A program made the translations under genes and the position numbers. Of a DNA stretch of 64,000 nt, positions 35,677-44,351 are shown one piece after another; the first letter of the stretch is position 1; every line of letters begins with the position of its first letter. This DNA is from G963691885 sp963691885. Its GTDB lineage: Bacteria > Pseudomonadota > Alphaproteobacteria > UBA8366 > Aestuariispiraceae. The notes below the pieces were generated by a model. The model was not told where the DNA came from, searched no databases, and saw only the letters and a list, made by a program, of their open reading frames with translations. The stretch is taken from NCBI GenBank assembly GCA_963691885.1, contig OY829843.1, forward strand, positions 1,488,001-1,552,000, read 5' to 3'.

Positions 35677-36093
35677 CTAGCGCCGTACGAGGAGAAATGA
35701 GCCGTCCGACCCGATCAATTGCAAACCACCATCAGCAAGAATCGAAACCTCATTTAACGTCGGCAGGACGGCAAAGAAGCGTTGTTCCTGTTCCATTGGC
35801 CCCGGCGGGCACATCATGCGGGTTGCCGCGATACGGGGATCAATCTTCAATCCATCCCCGATCATTGAATAGCGCGCTGTGTACCGGTTACAGCTGCCCT
35901 GACCGGCCAGGGTACCGTCGCTGTCAAACTGCAGGCTGGCAGGCGCGTCCTCAAGCGTTGGTTTCCCGTTGATCTGGATCACCTGCCATGCCGCACCTGT
36001 CAGAATGTCGGCCGTGTCCCCACCTGCCAGCGCGGGCGAATTAGTGGACGTTATGCAAATGGCAAACACTGCAGCGCATAATAAGGCTCTCAT
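35677..36093 (-). CDS. META domain-containing secreted protein (HslJ-like)
   Basis: 138 residues. Signal peptide MRALLCAAVFAICITSTNSPALAG. The mature part reads ILTGAAWQVIQINGKPTLEDAPASLQFDSDGTLAGQGSCNRYTARYSM, the META-domain pattern with the GxxxCNxY block, then AATRMMCPPGPMEQEQRFFAVL. Related proteins are HslJ, linked to novobiocin tolerance, and other periplasmic proteins of unknown activity. It starts 28 bases after the lipoprotein gene ending at 36122 on the same strand. Confidence 0.82.
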   Translation of the reverse strand: MRALLCAAVFAICITSTNSPALAGGDTADILTGAAWQVIQINGKPTLEDAPASLQFDSDGTLAGQGSCNRYTARYSMIGDGLKIDPRIAATRMMCPPGPMEQEQRFFAVLPTLNEVSILADGGLQLIGSDGSFLLVRR

Positions 36094-36121
36094 GAGTGGC
36101 CCTCTTCTGACCCGTTCCTTG

Positions 36122-36760
36122 TCAGGACCTTGGATCGATTATCATATTCGGCATTTCCTGGTTTATGTCTTCGATATTCCAGACATACATACTGGGATTG
36201 CCCTGCTGTACCTGATTTGCATTGTGGTCCAGGACCCTTGCCGAGGTCCAGACCCGAACAACACCGCGGGTCTTAAAACCCTTCGCTGTCAATTCATCTC
36301 GATACCGCTTCTGGGGACGACTGCCCTCCAGCGTGATTAAACCCTCCGCATTCCGTTTCATCACAAGGAAAGCGCCGTTGCGGCGAACAAAACTGAAATT
36401 GGCGTATTTGAAGATATTGTTCTGCCGCGCATAATCGACCCGATAGCGGGCCTGCCCTAGATAGCTGACATTTTTAAAGCCGGAATCCCGTTGAAGATCC
36501 GAGCGATAGACGTCGATCTCATCTTCGTCATCGCCTTCTACGGTTTCTGCCCCGATTTTCCGCAGGAAGTTCACCGAAATCAGGTCGCCCTTGTATTGAA
36601 ACGCATAATCGCCGTCAGGCTCTATATTGATGTTCAGCTCGAAACGATCCGGCAGATAACATCCGGTCAACAGAACCAACAACCCCAGAAGCGCGCCAAG
36701 CCGAAGCCAACCCGCACCTGGATTTTCACCTATACGTCTTTTGGACAGAAAAGCACTCAT
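36122..36760 (-). CDS. Putative lipoprotein of unknown function
   Basis: 212 residues. The signal sequence LRLGALLGLLVLLTGCYLPDRF ends in a lipobox (LTGC), so it should be lipid-anchored. The mature part starts with a beta-rich FELNINIEPDGDYAFQYKGDLISV segment and then has an acidic patch (EGDDEDEIDVYRSDL). I do not recognise a family. It may be co-transcribed with the META-domain gene downstream; both are envelope proteins. Confidence 0.75.
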   Translation of the reverse strand: MSAFLSKRRIGENPGAGWLRLGALLGLLVLLTGCYLPDRFELNINIEPDGDYAFQYKGDLISVNFLRKIGAETVEGDDEDEIDVYRSDLQRDSGFKNVSYLGQARYRVDYARQNNIFKYANFSFVRRNGAFLVMKRNAEGLITLEGSRPQKRYRDELTAKGFKTRGVVRVWTSARVLDHNANQVQQGNPSMYVWNIEDINQEMPNMIIDPRS

Positions 36761-36860
36761 GAGTTAGACCTGCCTTCACTTCAAGAAACGCTAAAGTATC
36801 TCTGAATCTAGGGCCTGTCCAAAGATCTGCAATGGGTCGATCTCAGGACACATGAATGCG

Positions 36861-39647
36861 TTAATGTGCTTCGCGCCAGTTATTCGCCGCGCCGGCTTCG
36901 ACCTCCAGGGGTACACTGAGCACACGCGTTGGCTCGGCCGCCCCCATCATGACCCCCCGAACGGTTTCAATGGTTCGGTCCACAAGGGCTCCAGGTGCTT
37001 CAAAGATCAGTTCGTCATGCACCTGAAGCAACATGCGCACATCGCTTAGCCCCGCCTTTTCAAGCGCGGAGGGGATACGGATCATTGCACGCTTGATAAT
37101 ATCGGCGGCCGTACCCTGGATCGGCGCGTTGATCGCCTGGCGCTCGGCGTAATTCCGCCGCATCGGGTTTTTGTCATTGATACCTGACAAGTGAATACGT
37201 CGCCCGAAAAGCGTTTCGACAAATCCATTGTCACGGCAGCCCAGAATGGTCTCATCCATAAAGGTCCGGATGCCGGGGAAACGTTCGAAATACTGTTTGA
37301 TAAAGTCTTGCGCCTCTGTCCGGCTTACGCCGATTTGATTGGCCAACCCAAACCCGGAAATCCCGTAGATGATCCCAAAGTTGATCGCCTTTGCCTTGCG
37401 ACGGGTTTCAGGATCCATGTCCGCAAGGGGGACACCAAACACTTCAGAAGCGGTCATGGCATGGATATCAAGGCCTTGCTGAAACGCCTCTTTCAATGTC
37501 GGCATGTCGGCTATCTCTGCGACCAGGCGCAATTCAATCTGACTATAATCCAGACTGATCAGCTTGTTTCCTTTTGTAGAGACAAAAGCCTCGCGAATGC
37601 GACGTCCTTCCGCCGTCCGGATCGGTATGTTCTGCAGGTTGGGTTCCGTGGAACTGAGGCGACCTGTCTGGGCTCCCACCATGGAATAGCTGGTATGGAC
37701 GCGTCCTGTTTCCGGGTTTATCTGACCCATCAAGGAATCTGTGTAGGTGCTTTTGAGCTTTGACAGACTGCGCCAGTCGAGAACCCGGGCCACGATCGGA
37801 TTTTCAACCGCAAGCGGTTCCAGAACACCGGAATCGGTCGAATAACTGCCGGACTTGGTTTTCTTGCCGCCCTTTAGACCCAGCTTGTCGAAAAGGATTT
37901 CGCCCAGTTGCTTGGGCGAGCCCACATTGAAAGGGCCGCCTGCGAAATCATGAATTTCCAGTTCCAGGTCGGATATCCGCCGGGCAAACTCATCACTCAT
38001 GGTTTTCAGGGCGGTCGGGTCAACGGCAATACCATTGCGTTCCATGCCTGACAGAACAGAGGCCAGCGGCCGTTCGATTGTTTCATACACACTGGTCATG
38101 CGGTCCTGAACCAGGCGCGGCTTCAGCTTTTGATACAGCCGCAATGTGATATCCGCATCTTCAGCAGCATAGGCCAGGGCCTTGTCCAGCGGGACCAGAT
38201 CAAAAGTAATTTGCGTCTTACCTTTTCCAGCGACATCCGAGAACTTCATGGTCTGGTGACCCAGATGCAGTTCCGCCAACTCATCCATACCATGCCCGTG
38301 GGACCCGCCATCCAGCACGAATGACAACAGCATCGTGTCATCAATCGGATGCAGATTTATGCCCTGGCGTGCCAGAATGGAGATGTCATATTTCAGATTC
38401 TGTCCGACCTTCAGGACCGCCGGGTTTTCCAGCAATGGTTTCAATAGCGAAAGTGCCTGATCCATCGGGATCTGCTTCAATTCATCCGCTTCTTCCCCGC
38501 CGCCTAACAGATCACCGGACGCATCCGGGTTTTTATGCGCCAATGGTATGTAACAGGCCCGTCCGGGTCGGGTCGAAAGACAGATGCCAACCAAGCCGGC
38601 CTGAACGGAATCCAGCCCCGTCGTTTCTGTATCGACTGCCACCACATGGGTATCTTCAGCCTCTGCGATCCAGGCCTTTAGCCGGTCCACATCCTGGACC
38701 AGTTCATAATCCTGTTCTGGGGGTGCCGCCGGTTCGGCCCCGGCGTTATCCGCCCCTTGCAACCCGACCGCCGGGGCCGCACCAGCACCGGAAACACGGG
38801 CGATCAGGCGTTTGAATTCCATCTTTGTGAAGAACTCGATGACCTGCGCCGGATCCATATCCTGGCGCTTGAGCTGATCGAGCGGCACTTCGACCGGTAC
38901 ATCATCCTTCAACAGCACCAATTGGCGCGATATCCGCGCCTGTTCTGCAAATTCAATCAGGTTTTCGCGGCGCTTGTTCTGTTTGATCTCTCCTGCCCGC
39001 TCCAAAAGCGTGTCGAGATCGCCATATTCGTTGATCAACTGCGCTGCTGTTTTTATGCCGATCCCGGGAACGCCCGGCACATTGTCCGTGGAATCACCGG
39101 CGAGCGCCTGAACATCGACCACCTTCTCAGGCCCGACACCAAACTTCTCAAAGACACCGTCGGTCTCGATGACCCGGTTCTTCATTGGGTCCCACATCTC
39201 CACACCATTGCCAACCAACTGCATCAGATCTTTGTCACTGGACACGATGGTGACCTTGGACCCAAGGGCTGCCCCCTGTTTTGCATAGGTCGCAATCAGA
39301 TCATCGGCTTCGAACCCTTCCATCTGCAGGCAGGGTAGGTTGAAGGCGGCGGTTGCCTCATGAATGAGGGCGAATTGCGGTTTCAACTCCTCCGGCGCAT
39401 CAGGTCGATGACCTTTATAATCGGGGTAAATGTCGTTGCGAAAATTTATCCGTTTGGCATCAAAAATGACTGCAATGTAATCGGCGTCTGTCTGCTCGAT
39501 GAGGTTGAGGATCATCGACGAGAATCCCATCACCGCGTTCGTCGGTGTCCCGTCTGACCGGCTCATTTGCGGCAAACCGAAAAAGGCTCGGAATATATAC
39601 GCCGAGCCGTCGATCAGATAGAGATGCTTTGGGACATTGTCAGTCAT
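36861..39647 (-). CDS. polA: DNA polymerase I
   Basis: 928 residues with all three activities. The 5' nuclease comes first (LYLIDGSAYIFRAFFGLP, GDSTDNVPGVPGIGIKTAAQL). The 3'-5' proofreading exonuclease follows (VVAVDTETTGLDS, with the DxE pair). The polymerase has motif A (LISLDYSQIELRLVAEI), motif B (RRKAKAINFGIIYGISGFGLA) and motif C (LLQVHDELIFE). It fills gaps in repair and removes RNA primers. Transcribed alone on the minus strand, 58 bases before a small zinc-finger gene's stop. Confidence 0.97.
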   Translation of the reverse strand: MTDNVPKHLYLIDGSAYIFRAFFGLPQMSRSDGTPTNAVMGFSSMILNLIEQTDADYIAVIFDAKRINFRNDIYPDYKGHRPDAPEELKPQFALIHEATAAFNLPCLQMEGFEADDLIATYAKQGAALGSKVTIVSSDKDLMQLVGNGVEMWDPMKNRVIETDGVFEKFGVGPEKVVDVQALAGDSTDNVPGVPGIGIKTAAQLINEYGDLDTLLERAGEIKQNKRRENLIEFAEQARISRQLVLLKDDVPVEVPLDQLKRQDMDPAQVIEFFTKMEFKRLIARVSGAGAAPAVGLQGADNAGAEPAAPPEQDYELVQDVDRLKAWIAEAEDTHVVAVDTETTGLDSVQAGLVGICLSTRPGRACYIPLAHKNPDASGDLLGGGEEADELKQIPMDQALSLLKPLLENPAVLKVGQNLKYDISILARQGINLHPIDDTMLLSFVLDGGSHGHGMDELAELHLGHQTMKFSDVAGKGKTQITFDLVPLDKALAYAAEDADITLRLYQKLKPRLVQDRMTSVYETIERPLASVLSGMERNGIAVDPTALKTMSDEFARRISDLELEIHDFAGGPFNVGSPKQLGEILFDKLGLKGGKKTKSGSYSTDSGVLEPLAVENPIVARVLDWRSLSKLKSTYTDSLMGQINPETGRVHTSYSMVGAQTGRLSSTEPNLQNIPIRTAEGRRIREAFVSTKGNKLISLDYSQIELRLVAEIADMPTLKEAFQQGLDIHAMTASEVFGVPLADMDPETRRKAKAINFGIIYGISGFGLANQIGVSRTEAQDFIKQYFERFPGIRTFMDETILGCRDNGFVETLFGRRIHLSGINDKNPMRRNYAERQAINAPIQGTAADIIKRAMIRIPSALEKAGLSDVRMLLQVHDELIFEAPGALVDRTIETVRGVMMGAAEPTRVLSVPLEVEAGAANNWREAH

Positions 39648-39705
39648 AAGGATACCAAAATATGTTCCGGCTCAATTCACCGGTCGTTTGGGTAAAAGCG
39701 CGAAA

Positions 39706-39900
39706 TCAATGGTGACCGGAAAGGACGGTCCCTTCTTTCAAGACAAACCGGCGATCACAGTAAGGGCAATCGACCCAGGTATTGTCACCCATTTCCAGAA
39801 AGACCCGCGGATGGCCCAGGGCACCGCCGCCGCCATCGCATGAGACACGTGTGCTGGTCACTTCTACGGTTTCCGGTTCTTCGATATTAGGTACAGACAT
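39706..39900 (-). CDS. Small zinc-finger protein (zf-CHCC, NDUFS6-like)
   Basis: 64 residues. Cys in RVSCDGGGGALGHPRVFLEM, His in the GHP turn and a CPYCDRRF knuckle form the CHCC zinc site of the family related to mitochondrial complex I subunit NDUFS6. GAGGGG stands 9 bases before the ATG. In alphaproteobacteria this accessory protein may accompany complex I, though no nuo genes are near. It is upstream of polA on the same strand. Confidence 0.88.
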   Translation of the reverse strand: MSVPNIEEPETVEVTSTRVSCDGGGGALGHPRVFLEMGDNTWVDCPYCDRRFVLKEGTVLSGHH

Positions 39901-40057
39901 CAGAACATCCCCTCAAAAACTGCATTTTCCGATAGGGCCACAGACAAATTCCATGAAACCGGTTTCGGGAGTTTTTCTTGCATATCCGCCTTTCGACCCG
40001 ATATGACCTCTCATCACTTACACCACGCCAAACCACTTGTCAGCAGGAGGCCACATC

Positions 40058-41050
40058 GTGACGTCGTTAAATCCGACATCGCCGAATCCAGACCAGAACA
40101 ACTCCGGTCTTCCCGAGAACGCGATCGAGGTTCGTGGCCTGACAAAAGAGTATAGGGGAAACGGGAAAACTGCACCAAAATTGGCGTTGAAAAATGTCGA
40201 TCTCAGCATTCCCCGGGGGTCCCTGTTCGCGCTTCTGGGACCAAACGGTGCTGGCAAATCCACGCTGATCAATATATTGGCTGGGATGGTGATAAAATCC
40301 GCCGGGTCCGCCCGCATCTGGAACATCGATATTGATCAGGACGCCCGCAATGCAAAGGCGGCGATTGGCATCGTCCCGCAAGAGCTCAACATCGACCCTT
40401 TCTTCACACCGGAAGAATTGCTGGACGTTCAGGCAGGGCTTTATGGCGTGCCAAAGGGTGAGCGGCTGACCGATGAAATCCTGAAAATGATCGGTCTGGA
40501 AGACAAGCGAAAGGCCTATGCCAGAACGCTCTCCGGCGGCATGCGGCGACGGCTGTTGATCGGAAAAGCAATGGTTCATAATCCGCCCATCCTGGTTCTC
40601 GACGAACCGACAGCGGGCGTTGATATCGAATTGCGCCAGCAGCTCTGGGATAATGTTGTCGAGCTGAACAAGCGCGGCACGACGATCCTGCTGACCACGC
40701 ATTACCTGGAAGAGGCAGAACAGCTCTGCGACCGCATTGCGATCATCAATCATGGCGAAGTCGTCGCCAACGAGGAAAAGAAAGACCTTTTAAAACGCCT
40801 CGATTCAAAGACCATGCGCATTCAGGTCAACAAGAAGATCACAGAGATGCCAGACGCCTTCGCGGATATGAATGTCAGTCTGGCCGATGAGGACCATTCG
40901 TTTCAGATCACTTATGCACCCTCCTCTATGCATGCAGGGGAAATCCTGGAAAGCATCCGCAATGCCGGATTTGACATCACAGACCTGGTGACTGAGGAAA
41001 CCGATCTTGAAGACATCTTCCTGCAGCTCACCCAGAAAACCGGCTCCTGA
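40058..41050 (+). CDS. ABC transporter ATP-binding protein (ABC-2 exporter type)
   Basis: 330 residues from GTG at 40058, chosen because CAGGAGG lies seven bases upstream. Walker A GPNGAGKST (61-69), the LSGGMRRRL signature, Walker B ILVLDEPTAGVD and the switch TTHYLEEAEQLCDRI are intact. The C-terminal 90 residues resemble the accessory domain of drug or polysaccharide exporter ATPases. No permease gene is adjacent, so its membrane partner must be encoded elsewhere. A lipoprotein hydrolase follows after 16 bases, probably in the same transcript. Confidence 0.9.
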   Translation: MTSLNPTSPNPDQNNSGLPENAIEVRGLTKEYRGNGKTAPKLALKNVDLSIPRGSLFALLGPNGAGKSTLINILAGMVIKSAGSARIWNIDIDQDARNAKAAIGIVPQELNIDPFFTPEELLDVQAGLYGVPKGERLTDEILKMIGLEDKRKAYARTLSGGMRRRLLIGKAMVHNPPILVLDEPTAGVDIELRQQLWDNVVELNKRGTTILLTTHYLEEAEQLCDRIAIINHGEVVANEEKKDLLKRLDSKTMRIQVNKKITEMPDAFADMNVSLADEDHSFQITYAPSSMHAGEILESIRNAGFDITDLVTEETDLEDIFLQLTQKTGS

Positions 41051-41066
41051 TCGGACATCGCCAACA

Positions 41067-42047
41067 ATGCACAACCGGGGTTTCCTCAAGATCACTCTTT
41101 TGGCTTTCGCAGTCCTGCTCAGCGCCTGTTCGCCAACGATTATGGAACGCGGCGAGGCCCTGTCTGATCCGGCATTGCAGTCAAACACCGTGAAAGTGGC
41201 GGATGGTGCCCTCTTGCCGCTCCGGCATTGGGCGCCGACAGCGGAAGCGACCGGTGTGATCCTGGCCCTGCACGGGTTCAACGACTATTCCAACGCTTTC
41301 GCCGCCCCTGCAGAAGAATGGCGGGATGCCGGATTGCACGTCTATGCCTATGACCAACGCGGCTTTGGAAAGGCGCCTCACTGGCGATACTGGGCCGGAA
41401 CCCCGGCCATGGTTGATGACGTGATCGAGGTCGCACAGCTTCTGCGACAGCGGCACCCGACCCTGCCTCTCACCGTGCTTGGGGAAAGCATGGGGGGCGC
41501 TGTTGTTATGGTCGCCAGCACAAAAGGTCTTGATGCAGATCGCCTGGTGCTGGTCGCCCCCGCTGTTTGGGGGCGGGAGACAATGCCGTGGTGGCAAAGC
41601 GGCACCCTGGATTTCGTGGCCCATACAATGCCCTGGCTGGAACTGACCGGACGCGGCCTTAACAAGCAGCCCTCCGACAATATCGAAATGCTGCGCGCCC
41701 TGGGGCGCGACCCCCTGATCATTAAACGAACCCGGACTGACGCAATCTGGGGCCTGGTGAACTTGATGGATGAAGCCCGCGCCGCAGCGCCCGCATTCAA
41801 CCGGCAACAGAGTGCTTTATTCCTGTATGGCGCGAAGGAAGACATCATTCCCCCGGACACCTGGCGGTCGATGATCACGACCTTGCCCGGCGGGGCGGAA
41901 TGGCAATTGATCATCTATGATCAGGGATATCACATGCTGTTACGGGATCTTTCCGCTGACCGCGTCATTGAGGACATTATTGAATTTACCCAGGGCAAGC
42001 GTAAGACTGACGCAGACGCATTGAAAAAGGACAGTAATAATGGCTGA
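41067..42047 (+). CDS. Alpha/beta hydrolase lipoprotein (lysophospholipase-like)
   Basis: 326 residues from the ATG at 41067. The signal LKITLLAFAVLLSACSP ends in a lipobox, placing it on a membrane facing the periplasm. The fold shows ILALHGFNDYSNAF (oxyanion loop), YDQRGFGKAP, the nucleophile elbow LGESMGGAV and a late KEDIIPP/YHMLLRD acid-His pair, as in monoglyceride lipases. The frame also opens at 41007, inside the ABC gene, but that start would spoil the signal sequence. It overlaps the next small gene by eight bases. Confidence 0.88.
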   Translation: MHNRGFLKITLLAFAVLLSACSPTIMERGEALSDPALQSNTVKVADGALLPLRHWAPTAEATGVILALHGFNDYSNAFAAPAEEWRDAGLHVYAYDQRGFGKAPHWRYWAGTPAMVDDVIEVAQLLRQRHPTLPLTVLGESMGGAVVMVASTKGLDADRLVLVAPAVWGRETMPWWQSGTLDFVAHTMPWLELTGRGLNKQPSDNIEMLRALGRDPLIIKRTRTDAIWGLVNLMDEARAAAPAFNRQQSALFLYGAKEDIIPPDTWRSMITTLPGGAEWQLIIYDQGYHMLLRDLSADRVIEDIIEFTQGKRKTDADALKKDSNNG

Positions 42048-42426
42048 GGTCCGCCTGCCGGTCTGGCAATTTGTACGGCTGATGGTCCAGGTTGAGGAAA
42101 CCATGAAAAAAGCCGGTCGGGGCCGGACCCCCCAGGCTGTCTACGATCTTCACAAGACATGGGACGACACCTGGCTGGAACTGGACAAACGGCTGGAAGA
42201 ACTGGGCCGCAACGACCCGGCAGCCTTTTCTGAACTGATGATGAGCCAGGACGTCGTCCTGACCGACGCGACCCCCAGGCGCAAAACCGCTATGGCTGGC
42301 GAGATTCGTAAAGTGATGAAATCCATGCGCGCCACGCTGAAAAAGACCAAGGACAAAGAAACAATTGTCGACCTTGAATTCGAGCTCGACGAGCTTGAAG
42401 ACCTCCTCTACGACATTGAGGGGTAA
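42040..42426 (+). CDS. Small uncharacterised helical protein
   Basis: 128 residues, charged and helical (EETMKKAGRGRTPQAVYDLHK, LELDKRLEELGRNDPAAFSELMMSQ, MKSMRATLKKTKDKETIVDLEFELDELEDLLYDIEG), likely with a coiled-coil end. No signal or membrane segment. AAGGAC stands seven bases before the ATG, and the start overlaps the hydrolase stop by eight bases, so translation is coupled. No family recognised. Confidence 0.8.
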   Translation: MAEVRLPVWQFVRLMVQVEETMKKAGRGRTPQAVYDLHKTWDDTWLELDKRLEELGRNDPAAFSELMMSQDVVLTDATPRRKTAMAGEIRKVMKSMRATLKKTKDKETIVDLEFELDELEDLLYDIEG

Positions 42427-42644
42427 CCTGGTCCGCCCGGCCGAGTTTTCCAGATAATGTGAATTGAATTTTCTGCCGGAATTCTGCGGTATTGGCCCGA
42501 TTGCGGTTGAGAAAGCCCTAGATTCTGTGGCACATCTTCTGAGGGGCGCTGAGGTCTCGCATCACGTTCTGCTGCAATGGGCGGCGGGCAGCATTATCGG
42601 TATCGCGTTTGAACGCGGCAAATAGCGAAAAGAAGGATACAGGG

Positions 42645-43367
42645 ATGGCTAGAGTAGCTTTGGTAACGGGGGGAACCCGCGGCATCGGCGCCGCAATTTC
42701 GGTCGGCCTGAAAGAAGCAGGCTACACTGTTGCAGCGGCCTATGCGGGCAATGAAGAGGTGGCAGCCGCATTCAAGGCGGAGACCGGGATCGAACCCTAT
42801 AAATTCGACGTCTCAAGCTTTGAAGAGACACAGGCAGCGGTTCAGAAAATCGAAGCCGAACTGGGACCCGTTGAAATCCTGATCAACAATGCCGGGATCA
42901 CAAGAGACGGCACGATGCACCGGATGACCTCTGAGCAGTGGCAGGCGGTGATCGACACCAACCTCGGCTCCTGTTTCAACTGCTGCCGCGCCGTCATCGA
43001 TGGCATGCGCGAGCGCAATTTTGGACGTGTCGTCAATATCGGATCCATCAACGGACAGGCCGGCCAGTACGGTCAGGTCAACTATGCCGCCGCAAAATCC
43101 GGCATCCACGGTTTCACAAAGGCACTGGCACATGAAGGTGCCGCGAAGGGGATCACGGTCAACGCTATTGCCCCTGGATATATCGATACCGACATGGTCC
43201 GCGCTGTCCCGCCGAATGTTCTGGAAAAAATCATTGCGCGCATCCCGGTCGGCCGTCTGGGCCAGGCCAGTGAAATCGCCCGCGCCGTTCTTTTCCTGGT
43301 GAGCGAAGAAGGCGGGTTTATCACCGGCTCAACTTTGTCGATCAACGGTGGTCAGCATATGTATTGA
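42645..43367 (+). CDS. phaB: Acetoacetyl-CoA reductase (PHB synthesis)
   Basis: 240 residues from the ATG at 42645, with AAGGA upstream. It is a short-chain dehydrogenase: GGTRGIGAAIS binds NADPH, NNAGITRDG is the structural Asn block, and the catalytic NYAAAKSG (Tyr-x3-Lys) with IGSINGQAGQYGQVNY is the PhaB/PhbB signature. It reduces acetoacetyl-CoA to R-3-hydroxybutyryl-CoA for polyhydroxybutyrate. No phaA or phaC is close. It has its own 218-base upstream region and a hairpin after the stop (43400-43421). Confidence 0.93.
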   Translation: MARVALVTGGTRGIGAAISVGLKEAGYTVAAAYAGNEEVAAAFKAETGIEPYKFDVSSFEETQAAVQKIEAELGPVEILINNAGITRDGTMHRMTSEQWQAVIDTNLGSCFNCCRAVIDGMRERNFGRVVNIGSINGQAGQYGQVNYAAAKSGIHGFTKALAHEGAAKGITVNAIAPGYIDTDMVRAVPPNVLEKIIARIPVGRLGQASEIARAVLFLVSEEGGFITGSTLSINGGQHMY

Positions 43368-43399
43368 TCTGTCGAGCAAGACAGGTTCAAACTTTTGAA

Positions 43400-43428
43400 A
43401 CAGGACGCCGCGGCGTCCTGTTCTCTTA
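43400..43428 (+). terminator. Putative terminator after phaB
   Basis: Perfect eight-base arms ACAGGACG (43400-43407) and CGTCCTGT (43414-43421) with a CCGCGG loop, followed by a modest TCTCTTAT tail. The symmetry is strong but the T run is weak. Confidence 0.55.
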
Positions 43429-43477
43429 TCAGCGCCCGAAAACAGTGGGCTGAGATACAAAAGCGAAGGGGTTGAAG

Positions 43478-43885
43478 ATGGCAACAGTTAATCTGGTCGA
43501 ATATGAGGATGCTTCTGATGAAGTGCGGGCAATCTATGATGATATCCTGGCCCATAAAGGCCTGGACTGGGTTCCCAACATCTGGAAAGCCTTCGGGAAT
43601 CATCCAGCCCTTTTGGCAGAGATCTGGTCCGGGTTGAAAGCGACGATGGCACCTGGCGCCCTGGACCCCTTGACCAAGGAAATGATTGCGGTTGCTGTAT
43701 CCCTGACAAATGGCTGTGACTATTGCACTCATTCCCATACCGCCGCCGCACGCAAACTTGGCATGACCGAAGAGCAATATGGCGAATTGCTGGCGGTCGC
43801 TGGGACATTTAACCGAACGAACGCGCTTGCCAATGCCTATCACGTTCCCGTCGACGAACCGATCGCGCAGGCGGCCAAGGGCTGA
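43478..43885 (+). CDS. Carboxymuconolactone decarboxylase / AhpD-like protein
   Basis: 135 residues from the ATG at 43478, with AAGGGG before it. The redox motif in NGCDYCTHSHTAAARKLGM (CxxC with nearby His) and the LDPLTKEMIAVAVSLT helix are typical of AhpD-type peroxidase partners. Such proteins reduce peroxides or hydroperoxides with a thiol partner. The next gene is a Nudix hydrolase 20 bases downstream, so the two may form a small stress or clean-up operon. Confidence 0.88.
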   Translation: MATVNLVEYEDASDEVRAIYDDILAHKGLDWVPNIWKAFGNHPALLAEIWSGLKATMAPGALDPLTKEMIAVAVSLTNGCDYCTHSHTAAARKLGMTEEQYGELLAVAGTFNRTNALANAYHVPVDEPIAQAAKG

Positions 43886-43905
43886 GCAAGCAAGGCTGCG
43901 TTCAG

Positions 43906-44346
43906 ATGAAACGGGAATATCCAGATCAGCCGATCATCGGCATTGGTGTTGTCATTTTTAAAGGCACCGACGTCCTCTTGATCCGGCGCGGCAAGCCACC
44001 CCGCAAGGGAGAACTGAGCATTCCCGGCGGCGCACAGGCTGTGGGCGAGACAGTCAGGCAAGCTGCCATTCGCGAGGTGCGGGAGGAAACAGGCCTGTCG
44101 ATCTCGCTTTCCGGATTGATTGATGTGGTCGATATCGTGCGACCGGACGCATCGGGAAAAATTCGGTACCACTACACCCTGATTGACTTTGCCGCCGAAT
44201 GGGAATCGGGAGAGGCTGTGGCAGCCTCAGATGCCGCTGAAGCATTCTGGACGCCCATTGCAACAATCAACAGTCTGAACCTTTGGTCAGAGACCGTCCG
44301 GATCATTGAACAGGCGGCGCAAATGCGCCCCAACACAATTTCGTAA
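43906..44346 (+). CDS. Nudix hydrolase
   Basis: 146 residues with a perfect Nudix box at GGAQAVGETVRQAAIREVREETGLS (GX5EX7REVREETGL). A beta-sheet core surrounds it (GIGVVIFKGTDVLLIRRGKPPRKGELSIPGG). It hydrolyses a nucleoside diphosphate linked to another group; the PRKGELSIPGG segment is common in ADP-ribose or sugar-nucleotide types, but substrate cannot be fixed. It is five bases from the O-antigen ligase-like gene. Confidence 0.9.
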   Translation: MKREYPDQPIIGIGVVIFKGTDVLLIRRGKPPRKGELSIPGGAQAVGETVRQAAIREVREETGLSISLSGLIDVVDIVRPDASGKIRYHYTLIDFAAEWESGEAVAASDAAEAFWTPIATINSLNLWSETVRIIEQAAQMRPNTIS

Positions 44347-44351
44347 CCGCC

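Noticed and set aside
38321..38815. Long plus-strand frame opposite polA, and similar antisense frames opposite trpB, addA, addB, argG and others
   Set aside because: They lie fully inside genes with clear conserved motifs on the other strand, have no recognisable domains or ribosome sites and reflect GC-rich codon bias.
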